Below are positions 35,026-45,425 of a DNA stretch of 64,000 nucleotides, in pieces. The stretch covers positions 43,750-107,749 of the forward strand of contig CBFIGE010000009.1 of the NCBI GenBank assembly GCA_965662045.1, in the 5' to 3' direction. A program made the position numbers and the translations under genes. Each line of letters begins with the position of its first letter. The first letter of the stretch is position 1. Below the pieces are notes generated by a model. The model saw only the letters and a program-made list of their open reading frames with translations, ran no database searches and was not told the DNA's origin. This DNA is from UBA3478 sp965662045. Lineage in GTDB: Bacteria > Bacteroidota > Bacteroidia > Flavobacteriales > Flavobacteriaceae.

Positions 35026-36465
35026 ATGATAAACAAGAAGCTGTTTTTCTTTTGGATGCTATTAGGTACTTTTTTAACAAGTTGTTTGACTCAAAACACC
35101 AATCAAAGCTCTCCTAATTTTATTGTCATTTTTACGGATGATTTAGGTTATGGAGACCTCAGTTCTTTTGGTCATCCAAGTATTCATACTCCACATTTAG
35201 ATCAAATGGCTATCGAAGGCCAGCAGTGGACTAATTTTTATGTGGGAGCCTCTGTATGCACCCCTAGTCGAGCTGCATTGATGACTGGACGTTTACCCGT
35301 TCGAAATGGACTTATGAGTGATAAATCAAGAGTTTTTTTTCCGGATTCTAAAAACGGAATTCCTAATTCAGAAATCACAATAGCAGAACAATTGAAAAAG
35401 GCAGGCTACGCAACTCATATGATAGGAAAATGGCACCTTGGACATCGAGAAGCCTATTTGCCTACAAATCACGGTTTTGATTCTTATTTTGGAATTCCTT
35501 ATTCCAATGATATGGATTTTGTGGTGCGTGAAGATTTAAAATCTACGTATTGGGATTTATGGAAAGTGCATTATGATAAACTGAGAACAGAAGATTTTAA
35601 TGTTCCTCTTTTAAGAGACAAGGAAGTCATTGAGCGTCCGGCAAATCAGTATACTATTGTAAATAGATACACTGATGAGGCCATTAAAATAATCGAGCAA
35701 CATCAGACAGACGGCCAGCCTTTTTTCTTGTATTTAGCACATAATTTACCTCATGTTCCGCTTTTTGTGTCTGAACAAAATAAAGGCAAAAGTAAAAATG
35801 GACTGTACGGTGATGTTGTTGAAGAAATAGACCTTAATATTGGTCGAATTATCAGCGCTTTAAAAGAAAAGCAAATGCATGAAAATACCATAGTTGTTTT
35901 TACCTCTGACAATGGTCCTTGGCTACAAACAGACTTATCTGGTGGTACAGCTGGAATGCTCAGAGATGGAAAGGGAAGTACTTTTGAAGGAGGCGTTCGT
36001 GAGCCCACTATATTTTGGGGTCCTGGTCATGTTCAACCTGGTCGAATAAATCAAATTGGCAGTACAATGGATCTCTTTGCGACTTTTAGCGCAATTGCAG
36101 GAGTGGCTTTACCAGAGGATAGAATTTTAGACAGTTATGATTTGTCTCCAGTTTTAATGAAACGTTTAGAAGGTGAACGTAATAAGCTTTTTTATTATCG
36201 AGAGCGAGAATTATACGCCCTGAGATTAGGCGCATTCAAAGCGCATTTCATAACAAAAGGAGGGTATGGAGAGTTTCCGAGAACAGTTCACAATCCACCC
36301 TTGTTGTATAATTTAGATAAAGATCCTGCTGAGCGATTCAATATTGCTGAACTACATCCAGAGATTTTACAAAAGATTGAAGCTGCGGTAGATGAACACC
36401 AAAAAAACATGAGTATGCCAAAGGATTTACTTATAGAAAGAGATTCGAAATATATACGTAACTAA
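35026..36465 (+). CDS. S1-family arylsulfatase-like lipoprotein
   Basis: A 479-residue sulfatase with lipoprotein signal ending FLTSC. Motifs: FIVIFTDDLGYGDLSSFGHP (Ca-binding DD), formylglycine site VCTPSRAALMTGRLPVRNG, MIGKWHLGH (Lys and His of the active site) and VFTSDNGPW. This is the arylsulfatase-A-like layout. It is first in a plus-strand operon with the sulfatase at 36483 (17-bp gap) and the GH3 at 38191. Confidence 0.88.
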   Translation: MINKKLFFFWMLLGTFLTSCLTQNTNQSSPNFIVIFTDDLGYGDLSSFGHPSIHTPHLDQMAIEGQQWTNFYVGASVCTPSRAALMTGRLPVRNGLMSDKSRVFFPDSKNGIPNSEITIAEQLKKAGYATHMIGKWHLGHREAYLPTNHGFDSYFGIPYSNDMDFVVREDLKSTYWDLWKVHYDKLRTEDFNVPLLRDKEVIERPANQYTIVNRYTDEAIKIIEQHQTDGQPFFLYLAHNLPHVPLFVSEQNKGKSKNGLYGDVVEEIDLNIGRIISALKEKQMHENTIVVFTSDNGPWLQTDLSGGTAGMLRDGKGSTFEGGVREPTIFWGPGHVQPGRINQIGSTMDLFATFSAIAGVALPEDRILDSYDLSPVLMKRLEGERNKLFYYRERELYALRLGAFKAHFITKGGYGEFPRTVHNPPLLYNLDKDPAERFNIAELHPEILQKIEAAVDEHQKNMSMPKDLLIERDSKYIRN

Positions 36466-36482
36466 TAGTAAAAACCGACCTT

Positions 36483-38156
36483 ATGAATAAAAACCATTTC
36501 ATCCTATTGCTATGTGCTTTTGCCTTTGTTGCTTGTAGCGTTCCTAAGGAGAATCAAACACCTCCAAACATTGTATTTATTATGTCTGATGATCATGCCT
36601 ATCAGGCCATTTCTGCCTATTCCGATAAACTGATTGAAACTCCAAATATCGATCGAATAGCTAAACAAGGCATGCTCTTTACTAATGCGAGTGTGACCAA
36701 TTCCATTTGTGCTCCAAGTAGGGCAACTATTTTAACCGGAAAGCATACACATCTCAATGGCAAGGTTGATAATCATTTTGCTTTTGACGATAGCAATGTC
36801 ACCTTTCCGCAAATACTGCAAGAAAATGGTTACCAAACAGCTATGTTTGGAAAATTACATTTTGGGAATAATCCAAAGGGTTTTGATGAATTCAAAATTT
36901 TACCCGGACAAGGGGCCTATTGGAATCCGGATTTTATTACAAAACATGAGGGTGAGATTCAGGTTGAGGGTTATGCAACAGATATCATTACAGATTTCAC
37001 TATAGATTGGCTACAAAACGATCGAAAAGAAGAGCAGCCCTTTTTACTCATGTATCTGCATAAGGCACCTCACAGGGCTTGGTATATGGCAGAGCGTCAT
37101 TACGATGAATTTTTAAATCGACAGTTCGAAGAACCTGAGACCCTTTTTGAAGATTACAGCACTATGGGAAAAGCAGCAGCCGAGGCTGAGATGAACATAC
37201 TGAATCACATGGGTTGGACAGGAGATAATAAGCTAAAAACCCAAACCATAGAAGACTTAAATATTGAACCTATAAGTTTTGAAAAAATACGATACGAACG
37301 TATGATGCAGCGAATGACTGAAGCGCAAAGAGACGCTTTTGATAAAGCCTATACGCCGGTCAATGAAGAATTCATAAAGGCATATCCTGGTATGAGCGAT
37401 GAGGATAAAATGAGATGGAAATACCAGCGCTATATGCAAGATTATTTGGGAACTATAAAAGCTGTTGATGAAAACGTAGGCAGAGTTCTCGATTATCTTG
37501 AAGCAAACAATCTTATGGAAAATACCATGATTGTGTATACCTCAGATCAGGGTTTCTACTTAGGCGAGCACGGATGGTTCGACAAGCGTTTCGCCTATAA
37601 TGAATCTTTTAAAACACCCTTTTTAGTCTCTTGGAAGAATCACATTAATCCTGGAAGTGTATCTGACGAAATGGTTCAAAACCTTGATTTCGCCCAGACC
37701 TTTTTAGACGCTGCCCAAATTCAGGCTCCAGAAGACATGCAAGGAGAGAGTCTATTGCCGCTATTAAAGCAAGAAGAAGGATGGAGTAGAGAAGAGGTTT
37801 ATTACCACTACTATGAATATCCTGCTGAGCATATGGTAAATAGGCATTACGCTTTAGTCAATAAAGAGTATAAATTAATCCATTACTATTTTGCCACAGA
37901 TGAATGGGTACTCATTGATCGAATGAAAGATCCTTTAGAACAGCAGAATTTTTACAATGACCCCGCCTACAGTGTTATAAGAGAAACACTACATCAAAAA
38001 TTGAAAGACCTAAGGGTGAAATACAAAGACAGTGATGAGCTGAGTAATAAGTATATTGATGATTTCTTGAAAAGTGCAGTAGAAGGTAAAGTTTGGGGGC
38101 TCTCTAAAGAGCGTGCAAAGGAAATAATCGAAGAGCGAAATTCTACCGAAAAATAA
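36483..38156 (+). CDS. S1-family sulfatase lipoprotein
   Basis: A 557-residue sulfatase with lipoprotein signal FAFVACS. Motifs: NIVFIMSDDHAYQAISAY, formylglycine site ICAPSRATILTGKHTHLNG, AMFGKLHFG (the usual KWH is KLH) and YTSDQGFYLGEHGWFDKR. It resembles N-acetylglucosamine-6-sulfatase and iduronate-sulfatase-like members with the DUF4976-type C-terminal domain. Together with its neighbours it gives three different desulfating activities. Confidence 0.88.
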   Translation: MNKNHFILLLCAFAFVACSVPKENQTPPNIVFIMSDDHAYQAISAYSDKLIETPNIDRIAKQGMLFTNASVTNSICAPSRATILTGKHTHLNGKVDNHFAFDDSNVTFPQILQENGYQTAMFGKLHFGNNPKGFDEFKILPGQGAYWNPDFITKHEGEIQVEGYATDIITDFTIDWLQNDRKEEQPFLLMYLHKAPHRAWYMAERHYDEFLNRQFEEPETLFEDYSTMGKAAAEAEMNILNHMGWTGDNKLKTQTIEDLNIEPISFEKIRYERMMQRMTEAQRDAFDKAYTPVNEEFIKAYPGMSDEDKMRWKYQRYMQDYLGTIKAVDENVGRVLDYLEANNLMENTMIVYTSDQGFYLGEHGWFDKRFAYNESFKTPFLVSWKNHINPGSVSDEMVQNLDFAQTFLDAAQIQAPEDMQGESLLPLLKQEEGWSREEVYYHYYEYPAEHMVNRHYALVNKEYKLIHYYFATDEWVLIDRMKDPLEQQNFYNDPAYSVIRETLHQKLKDLRVKYKDSDELSNKYIDDFLKSAVEGKVWGLSKERAKEIIEERNSTEK

Positions 38157-38190
38157 GTATCCTTATACGATCAAATCAATTCGCTATAGC

Positions 38191-40665
38191 ATGAAAAAAT
38201 TTGGAATCCTTTTTTTAAAAATCATTTCTGTGGTCTTATTATTAGGCCTCATTGTTGGATTAGGTGGTTGGACCTATTTCAAATCAAACCTTTTGAACTT
38301 TGAAAAAGACTACGACGAAAAGACCACCTTTAACACTCTGGCTTCTTACGGAGAATCTATCTTAGATCGAAATTCAAACGGTCGGGTAGATGTTTATGAA
38401 GACCACAGAAGAAGCCTTGACGAGCGTGTAGAAGATGTGTTTTCGCAGATGACGGAGGATGAAAAATTACACTTGTTAAAAGGTTCAGGTTTGTCTTCTG
38501 CTATGGATATGAACGAATCTGGAGAAGGAATAGCGGGTGCGGTAGGAACAATCGTTCCCACACCGAGATTGGGTTTACCCACTATTTACCTTTCAGATGG
38601 GCCCGCAGGATTGCGTATTGAACCTATTCGCGAAGGTGATTCATTAACCTATTATTGTACTGCCTTTCCTATTGCGAGTTTATTGTCATCTACTTGGAAT
38701 ACCACTTTGGTGGAACGTGTTGGAAATGCCATGGGGCAAGAGGCCCTTGAGTATGGTATCGACGTTATTTTAGGTCCGGGGGCCAATATCATGAGACACC
38801 CTTTTAACGGAAGAAACTTTGAGTATTTTTCTGAAGACCCCCTATTATCGGGTAAGATGGGAGCGGCAATGGTCAAGGGAATTCAGTCTAATGGCGTTGG
38901 AACTTCAGTCAAGCATTTTGTAGCCAATACCCAAGAGACTAATCGCAACTGGAACGATGCGCGTATTTCTGAAAGAGCACTTCGAGAAATATATTTAAAG
39001 GGGTTTGAAATTATTGTCAAAGATGCAGCTCCATGGACATTGATGTCCTCCTACAACAGAATCAACGGGCTTCACGTTGCACAAGATGGTAGACTCCTTA
39101 CTGATATTTTGAGAGGAGAGTGGGGGTTTGAAGGTTTGGTAATGTCCGATTGGTTTGGAGGAATTAATGCGGCGGATATGATTAACGCAGGTAATGATTT
39201 GTTGGAGCCAGGTACTAAATGGCAGTGGAAGGCACTAAAAGAAGGTTATGCCAATGGCAAACTCAAAAAAGAAGCAGTAGATACATCAGTCAAGCGAATT
39301 TTAAGATTGATTTTAGGGTCTAAAAAAATGCAATCCTATGAATTTTCAAATCAACCAGATTTGGGAAAACACGCCCAACTTACCCGTCAGGCAGCCACCG
39401 AAGGAATGGTACTCCTTAAAAACGACGATCAAACCCTACCCGTAAAAGATGATGAAAATCTGGCCTTGCTCGGGGTGGCGTCTTATGCTTTTATTGCCGG
39501 TGGAACCGGTTCAGGAGACGTAAATGAGGCTTACTCTATTTCTTTAGAGCAAGGGATGGAATACGCCAATGCAGAACAGAACCTTCAATTAGAAGAAGGC
39601 TTTCGCTATCCAAATATCACGCAAAACATAAAGGCCAAAGAATTGTTTGACGCGCACAAAACTGAAAATTCAGAAGCCTTTGTACAACCTCAAGGTTTTG
39701 AGGCCATGATCAATCCTTTTAATCCTCCACAAAGATCATATTCTACAGAAGAATTAGAAGAAATGGCAACAGAAGCAACTATGGCTGTCATCACGATAGG
39801 TCGTAATAGTGGTGAAGGGGTGGATCGAGTATCCAAAGATGATTTTGAATTGACGTCTATTGAAAGAGATCTTATCGAAAAAGCTTCGGCCGCCTTTCAT
39901 GCCCGCAATAAGAAAGTAGTTGTGGTGCTCAATGTTGGAGGTGTAATCGAAACAAATTCATGGAAACACTTACCTGACGCCATTTTGTTGGCCTGGCAGG
40001 GAGGGCAAGAAGGTGGAAACTCGGTTGTAGATTTATTATTGGGTAAACAGTCACCTAGTGGGAGATTGCCAATGACATTTCCATTGGATGTAGCACATCA
40101 CGGGTCTCATAAAAACTTTCCTACTCAAGGCGTAGAGATGGATCTCAGCGCTATGCTCTTAAAAACAGAAACACCAGAAGAGGAGTATCAATCAACCATA
40201 GATTACACGAATTACGACGAGGGTATTTTCGTAGGATACAGGCATTTTGACAATGAAAATATTGAAGTCTCTTATCCGTTTGGTTATGGATTGTCGTATA
40301 CTCGTTTTTCCTACGGTGAGCCAGAGATTCGAGTTGAAAACGATACAATTAAAGCGATGATGACCATCAAAAATACGGGAGATTTTTCAGGAAAAGAAGT
40401 CATTCAGGTCTATGCGTCAAAACTGAATTCGACCGTGGAGCGCGCCCCTCAAGAATTAGTAAGCTTCGCAAAGACTAAGGAATTAGCTCGAGGTGAGCAG
40501 ACGAGTTTGTCCTTAGCTATTCCTTTATCAAATCTCTACTATTGGGATGAGTCAAAGTCAAACTGGAACTTTGAACCTGGATTGTACGATTTAAAGTTTG
40601 GTGCATCTTCTAGAGATCTCAAGGCAATTATGCGTATTGCTTTAGAAGCAGAAACTAAGCCGTAA
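38191..40665 (+). CDS. membrane-anchored glycoside hydrolase family 3 enzyme
   Basis: An 824-residue exo-beta-glycosidase. The N-terminus has an uncleaved-looking hydrophobic anchor (FGILFLKIISVVLLLGLIVG) rather than a lipobox. Barrel motifs: LSDGPAGLRIEP, LGPGANIMRHPFNGRNFEYF, VKHFVANTQETNRN and nucleophile Asp in LVMSDWFGGINA near 316. The alpha/beta sandwich and a C-terminal fibronectin-III-like domain (EVIQVYASK, APQELVSFAKTKEL) complete the classic GH3 three-domain form. It is unlike the shorter GH3 at 16334. It is the last gene of the sulfatase operon and overlaps the convergent amidohydrolase gene by 11 bp. Confidence 0.9.
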   Translation: MKKFGILFLKIISVVLLLGLIVGLGGWTYFKSNLLNFEKDYDEKTTFNTLASYGESILDRNSNGRVDVYEDHRRSLDERVEDVFSQMTEDEKLHLLKGSGLSSAMDMNESGEGIAGAVGTIVPTPRLGLPTIYLSDGPAGLRIEPIREGDSLTYYCTAFPIASLLSSTWNTTLVERVGNAMGQEALEYGIDVILGPGANIMRHPFNGRNFEYFSEDPLLSGKMGAAMVKGIQSNGVGTSVKHFVANTQETNRNWNDARISERALREIYLKGFEIIVKDAAPWTLMSSYNRINGLHVAQDGRLLTDILRGEWGFEGLVMSDWFGGINAADMINAGNDLLEPGTKWQWKALKEGYANGKLKKEAVDTSVKRILRLILGSKKMQSYEFSNQPDLGKHAQLTRQAATEGMVLLKNDDQTLPVKDDENLALLGVASYAFIAGGTGSGDVNEAYSISLEQGMEYANAEQNLQLEEGFRYPNITQNIKAKELFDAHKTENSEAFVQPQGFEAMINPFNPPQRSYSTEELEEMATEATMAVITIGRNSGEGVDRVSKDDFELTSIERDLIEKASAAFHARNKKVVVVLNVGGVIETNSWKHLPDAILLAWQGGQEGGNSVVDLLLGKQSPSGRLPMTFPLDVAHHGSHKNFPTQGVEMDLSAMLLKTETPEEEYQSTIDYTNYDEGIFVGYRHFDNENIEVSYPFGYGLSYTRFSYGEPEIRVENDTIKAMMTIKNTGDFSGKEVIQVYASKLNSTVERAPQELVSFAKTKELARGEQTSLSLAIPLSNLYYWDESKSNWNFEPGLYDLKFGASSRDLKAIMRIALEAETKP

Positions 40666-41968
40666 TTTTTGCAGACCATTCTCGCATTATTGCAAGGAGT
40701 GCAGTTTCATCTAAAGCGCGAAGTTTACCCTCAGAAAGCAGGGGTTCACCATTAACCCATGAATCGGTTACTGCAGTTCCACTGGAGGTGTAAACCAATG
40801 AGGATTCTGGATGGTAGACGGGATTGTTTTCAATTTTGTTCAAATCAACGGCAATAAGATCTGCTTTTTTGCCTTTTTCTAAACTGCCAATACTTTTTTC
40901 AAGCCCCAGTGTTTTTGCTCCTTCAATGGTGACCATACGAAGTGCCTGATGGGCTGACAGGGCACGTGGATCTGAGCTTTTGATCTTGGCCAGTAAAGAA
41001 GCCAGTCTTAATTCTGCAAATAAATCAAGCATATTATTACTAGCAGCTCCATCAGTGCCTAAACTAACGTTTACCCCTTGGTCTATAAAATCTTGAACTG
41101 GGCAGACTCCAGAGGCTAATTTGATGTTTGAACTTGGGCAGTGAATCACTTTTGTACCAGTTCTCACAATAGCTGTAAAGTCGTCCTGGTCGATTTGTGT
41201 CATGTGTACTGTTTGTAGTCTATGTCCTAAAAGACCTAAATCTTCTAAACGCTTAATTGGGCGAACGCCATACTCTTCAACAGAATCAATGATTTCTTTT
41301 TCACTCTCGTGTAGGTGAATTTGAATTTCTAAATCGTTTTTTTCTGCAGCTTCAATAACAGCAAAAACGGTTTGATTTGAAACGGAGTAAGGTGCATGAG
41401 GTCCTAAACTAAAATCTAGTAATTCGTGTTTTTTGAATTCTTCATAGACCATAAGACCTTTTTCTAAGTGCATCTCCGAATTTGTAGCCCATTGGTTAGA
41501 GAACTCCATAATCGGAAAAGACAGCACAGCTCTAATTCCTGCGTCTAGTGCTGCTTTAGCTGCTGCGTCAGGAAAGAAGTACATATCGCTAAAACAGGTG
41601 GTGCCGCTTTTAAGCATTTCAGCAATGGCAATTGTAGTTCCTTGATATACAAAGTCGTAGTTAACCCATTTGGCTTCTGCCGGCCAGATGTGTTTTTGCA
41701 GCCAATCACTCAGTAAATAGTCATCGGCATATCCTCTGAGAAGGGTCATTGCAGAATGACAGTGCGTGTTGACCAGCCCAGGCATAAGTATGCTTTCTGA
41801 GAAATTTTGGTGCTGGGCTTTAGGGTGTTTTTCACGCCCTTCACTACTTTCAACAATTTCTTGTATGATTCCGTTTTTGATGACCACACAGTGATTTTCA
41901 AAGACAGTGTCTATGGGAATAATGGGTAAAATGTATTTAGCGTGTAAAACACGGGTGTTATCTATCAT
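40655..41968 (-). CDS. TRZ/ATZ-family amidohydrolase (SAH/MTA deaminase-like)
   Basis: A 437-residue cytoplasmic metal-dependent deaminase or hydrolase. Metal ligands are visible: NTHCHSAM (H-x-H), IHLHESEKE, TVHMTQID and SLGTDGAASNNMLD. The best match by motif is the 5'-methylthioadenosine/S-adenosylhomocysteine deaminase group, which turns these nucleosides into inosyl forms, but guanine or other N-heterocycle deaminases share the pattern. It overlaps the 3' end of the GH3 gene tail-to-tail and follows the oxidoreductase gene at 42007 behind a terminator, so it is probably transcribed separately. Confidence 0.85.
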   Translation of the reverse strand: MIDNTRVLHAKYILPIIPIDTVFENHCVVIKNGIIQEIVESSEGREKHPKAQHQNFSESILMPGLVNTHCHSAMTLLRGYADDYLLSDWLQKHIWPAEAKWVNYDFVYQGTTIAIAEMLKSGTTCFSDMYFFPDAAAKAALDAGIRAVLSFPIMEFSNQWATNSEMHLEKGLMVYEEFKKHELLDFSLGPHAPYSVSNQTVFAVIEAAEKNDLEIQIHLHESEKEIIDSVEEYGVRPIKRLEDLGLLGHRLQTVHMTQIDQDDFTAIVRTGTKVIHCPSSNIKLASGVCPVQDFIDQGVNVSLGTDGAASNNMLDLFAELRLASLLAKIKSSDPRALSAHQALRMVTIEGAKTLGLEKSIGSLEKGKKADLIAVDLNKIENNPVYHPESSLVYTSSGTAVTDSWVNGEPLLSEGKLRALDETALLAIMREWSAKITA

Positions 41969-41980
41969 AAAGATTTAAAA

Positions 41981-42001
41981 AAGCCCGCGTGAAGCGGGCT
42001 T
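41981..42001 (-). terminator. rho-independent terminator after the Gfo/Idh/MocA gene
   Basis: AAGCCCGC at 41981-41988 and GCGGGCTT at 41994-42001 form a perfect 8-bp stem with a 5-nt loop. On the minus strand it is followed by TTTTTTAAATC, and it starts 5 bp after the stop of the gene at 42007. Confidence 0.85.
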
Positions 42002-42006
42002 GTATT

Positions 42007-43446
42007 TTAGAGGTTGGCTAATTCCCAACCGTTTCTATAAGGTTTGGTTACGAATTGATTGGCTTCATCAAAATTGGTCACTTTCATTGCGTTACCATCC
42101 CAATACAATTTGCGTCTTCCGTAATAATCAAATCCTCTACCGTTTTCTCTTGGTCGTCTGAGTTGATGAGATCGAATAGCGAGATTACCCATGAGTACGG
42201 TCTCGGTAAATGGTCCTGCGTAGTCAAACGATGAGGTCAGTGCCTTGTGCTCAGCCGAGTCAAAACCTGCTTTTACTGCTTCGGTCCATGACTGATTGTG
42301 CTTTAGGTCTAGATTTTCTTGAAAGCTGGTGTCGTAATGAATCATTTCTTCTCCCTCTCTAAACAATTTAGGATTGTTTCCGTAGGTGTCAACGGTAATG
42401 ATTCCTTTGCTACCGAACATCATGACGCCACTTGAATCTGGACGGAAATTTTGCTCGACTAATAAATCTGGAATTGAGGGTTGAATTCCTCCATCAGTCC
42501 ATTCAAAAACAACGCCTTCTCTATTGAGCTCGTCTGCTGGAAAATCAATAGTTACACGTGTTGAAATTGGGCAGCCTTCAGGGGTGTAATCTGGAGTCCA
42601 CATTTGTGAGTAAACATCAGCTACACTGGATTGAACTCCTGATGGATATCCTAGTCCTAAGGCTTTGTAGGGCGCGTCGAATAAGTGACATCCCATGTCT
42701 CCAAGAGCTCCTGTTCCATATTCCCAAAATCCTCTCCAGTCAAAGGGGTGTAAACCAGGGGTGTACTTTCGGCTTTTAGCCGGTCCAATCCATGAATCCC
42801 AGGCGATGTCTTCTGGTCTTTGAGAGGCATCTTCTTTTTTCATGTTCACTCCTTGGGGCCAAACGGGTCTATTCGTCCATACATTTACTTTAGAGATGGT
42901 GCCTACTTTATTGCTTTTTACCCATTCAATAACTTTATTTACTCCCTCGTTAGATCCACCTTGATTTCCCATTTGAGTTACCACTTTTTGAGCACGAGCA
43001 GTTTCGGTAAGTAATCTGGCTTCTGCAATGGTGTGTGTTAATGGCTTCTGGACGTAAACGGCCTTACCTCTCATCATTGCATCATAGGCAATTAGCGCAT
43101 GCGTGTGATCAGGTGTTGAGATGGTCACCGCATCTATACCTTTTTCTTTTTCAAGCATTTCTCTATAATCGTAATAGAACTTCGCTTTTTTGTGTGCCTT
43201 GATCGAAGCACCTGCGCGTTTAGGATCGATATCACATAGCGCGACAACTCGGTTTATTCCATCGTTATAGGCGTTCCGTAAATCTGAACTTCCTTTTCCA
43301 CCTGACCCTACTGCTGCAATTCCAAGTTGGTCACTTGGCGCTATAAATCCAGGGCCTCCCAGAACATTTCTCGGGACAATAAAAAAACCTGCACCAGCGG
43401 CGGCTGATTTTTTAATAAAACTTCGTCTTGAATTGAGTTTAGCCAT
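42007..43446 (-). CDS. Tat-exported Gfo/Idh/MocA-family oxidoreductase
   Basis: A 479-residue NAD(P)-dependent oxidoreductase. The N-terminus has a twin-arginine signal (NSRRSFIKKSAAAGAGFFIV), so it is folded with cofactor before export. The Rossmann fold starts at LGIAAVGSGGKGSS, and TPDHTHALIAYDAM and VQKPLTH follow; the usual EKP catalytic motif is QKP, as in many exported members. GTGALGDMGCHLFD lies in the second domain. Bacteroidota relatives act on sugars or glycosides, including as NAD-dependent glycosidases. Monocistronic, with its own terminator. Confidence 0.87.
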   Translation of the reverse strand: MAKLNSRRSFIKKSAAAGAGFFIVPRNVLGGPGFIAPSDQLGIAAVGSGGKGSSDLRNAYNDGINRVVALCDIDPKRAGASIKAHKKAKFYYDYREMLEKEKGIDAVTISTPDHTHALIAYDAMMRGKAVYVQKPLTHTIAEARLLTETARAQKVVTQMGNQGGSNEGVNKVIEWVKSNKVGTISKVNVWTNRPVWPQGVNMKKEDASQRPEDIAWDSWIGPAKSRKYTPGLHPFDWRGFWEYGTGALGDMGCHLFDAPYKALGLGYPSGVQSSVADVYSQMWTPDYTPEGCPISTRVTIDFPADELNREGVVFEWTDGGIQPSIPDLLVEQNFRPDSSGVMMFGSKGIITVDTYGNNPKLFREGEEMIHYDTSFQENLDLKHNQSWTEAVKAGFDSAEHKALTSSFDYAGPFTETVLMGNLAIRSHQLRRPRENGRGFDYYGRRKLYWDGNAMKVTNFDEANQFVTKPYRNGWELANL

Positions 43447-43623
43447 CTATATTTCTTCTTTTTAGTTAGTCTTTTAAAAGTATAAAAACATTTAATTTAA
43501 AGCTAATATGAAGAAGTAAACTTCTGAAATTCATTGATGGAAAAAATTTTTTAAAAAAAATGAATTTTTTGATAGGGTATTTCAGTGTAAAGGTGTTTAT
43601 GTAGTATAAAATTTAATATTCTT

Positions 43624-45390
43624 ATGAAAAATTTTTCCAAATCGATTTTATTAATAGTTCTTATGATTGCATCCTCTTGCCAGGTAGACAATCTAGAAGA
43701 ATTAGAGTTAGACCCTCAAGGCGACGAAAATCCCTTAAGTGCGAGTTCAAAACCAGTTGCAGAGCTCAGAGGAGTTTTAACTGCTCAAGATATCGATCAA
43801 GACGGTATTAACGATTACGCAGATGCAGACACCAATGGCGATGGAACTCTAGATAATGGGACAGATAGTGATGGCGACGGGATAAACGATGATGCCGACG
43901 CTGATGCTGATGGCGATGGCGTGCTTGACCAAGGAGCAATTGATACTGACGGTGATGGTATTAAAAACACACATGATGATGACATCGATGGCGACGGTCT
44001 ACAAAACGACGATGACGATGACATTGATGGTGATGGAATCGCCAATGAAATTGATGACGATATGGACGGTGACGGTTATTCAAATGAGGAAGATGAGGAC
44101 GAAGACGGTGATGGGTTTTTGAACAACCTAGAATCACAAAATACGAGTTTAAATGCACTAAACGATGCAGTAGCACAAGCGATTCAAGCGTATTTAGATC
44201 AAAACTATCCAAATTTAGATGTGCGCTACTTTAAAATCTATCCAACTTTTATCAAAGTAAAACTTTCGAATCGCACCGAGCTTTATTTTGATTACGATGG
44301 GCAAATTCTCTATGTAGACGATCACGGGTACAAAGGACGTGGAGAAGAAATCACCATCGATGACTTAGATGCAGAAGTTGCACAACGCATTCAAGATTAT
44401 ATCACCAATAATCACCCCGATGATATGGTAGATAAACTTGAGCGCTATGGCGAACTTGCCATCAAAGTAAAACTCGAGTCAGAATTACGTTTATTCTTTG
44501 ATGGTGAAGGAAACTTTCTTGGAGCTTATGATGGAGATTTTGATCATAGAGAAGACAACAGAAGAGTTGCAGTGGTCGAATTAGAAGAACTCGATGAGGC
44601 CGTGGCAGCCAATATTATAGCCTTCCTCAATGAGAATCACCCAGAGTCTGAGATTAAAAGAATTTTAAAACTGAACGATTATTTGCGGGTAAAACTAAAT
44701 CCTCGTAAAATTTTATACTTTGATTTAGAAGGTAATTTCATTCGCTACGGAGGTTCGTATCGCAACGGCCATGAAGAGATTTCTTTTGATGATTTAGATG
44801 AAGAGGTCAGACAGCGAATCACCGATTACTTGATTGAAAACTATCCAGATAATTACATCACTGACGTTGAAATCAAATTCAATTTTATTATCGGAATTAA
44901 ACTAGATAATGATGTTTTATTATTTTTTGATCGCAGAGGAAATTTAATTCTAGAGTACGATGGATGGGATTTTGACGACGACCCGTATTACGGAGATGAC
45001 GAAGATGAAGACGATGATTATTACTATGGTGAAGAAGAAACCCTTTTAGGGTTTGCAGCATTTTTAGGCTTGACCAATTGGAGTGTTTCTAGTTATATCG
45101 ATGACGGTGTAGATGTGACTGCTGATTTTGAAAATTACATCTTGAGTTTTGCAGACGATGGTGTTTTCCACGCAGTTATCGATGAAAACACTACCGAAGG
45201 AATGTGGTCAGTGAGGATATCATCATCTAGAGAATTAGAATTGGTTATCGATTTAGGAGAAGTTGCTCCTCTTGGTGAGCTGTCAGATTCATGGGTAGTT
45301 AAATCCCTGACAGATAATAGTATTGAGCTTATAGATGTGAGTGGAGGAGAAGGTTCAGTTGAGACATTGGTAATACAACGAGTAGAATAA
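43624..45390 (+). CDS. lipoprotein with calcium-type repeats, four PepSY-like repeats and lipocalin-like end
   Basis: A 588-residue surface lipoprotein (signal ending MIASSC). Residues about 55-165 are tandem thrombospondin-type-3 acidic loops (DTDGDGIKN, DIDGDGIANEIDDDMDGDG), which bind calcium in known families. Four repeats of about 65 residues follow (starts near 175, 242, 315 and 383), each with a helix such as VAQRIQDYITNNHPDD, a strand IKVKL and a hairpin LYFDYDGQIL; they match the PepSY-like/BLIP-related pattern of Bacteroidota. After an acidic linker, residues about 469-588 look like a lipocalin-type barrel (NWSVSSYIDDGVDVTADFEN). Ligand unknown. The ECF sigma gene lies 121 bp downstream. 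Confidence 0.7.
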   Translation: MKNFSKSILLIVLMIASSCQVDNLEELELDPQGDENPLSASSKPVAELRGVLTAQDIDQDGINDYADADTNGDGTLDNGTDSDGDGINDDADADADGDGVLDQGAIDTDGDGIKNTHDDDIDGDGLQNDDDDDIDGDGIANEIDDDMDGDGYSNEEDEDEDGDGFLNNLESQNTSLNALNDAVAQAIQAYLDQNYPNLDVRYFKIYPTFIKVKLSNRTELYFDYDGQILYVDDHGYKGRGEEITIDDLDAEVAQRIQDYITNNHPDDMVDKLERYGELAIKVKLESELRLFFDGEGNFLGAYDGDFDHREDNRRVAVVELEELDEAVAANIIAFLNENHPESEIKRILKLNDYLRVKLNPRKILYFDLEGNFIRYGGSYRNGHEEISFDDLDEEVRQRITDYLIENYPDNYITDVEIKFNFIIGIKLDNDVLLFFDRRGNLILEYDGWDFDDDPYYGDDEDEDDDYYYGEEETLLGFAAFLGLTNWSVSSYIDDGVDVTADFENYILSFADDGVFHAVIDENTTEGMWSVRISSSRELELVIDLGEVAPLGELSDSWVVKSLTDNSIELIDVSGGEGSVETLVIQRVE

Positions 45391-45425
45391 ATAAAAGTAA
45401 TAGTTTGATATTTTAGTTTTAGGTT

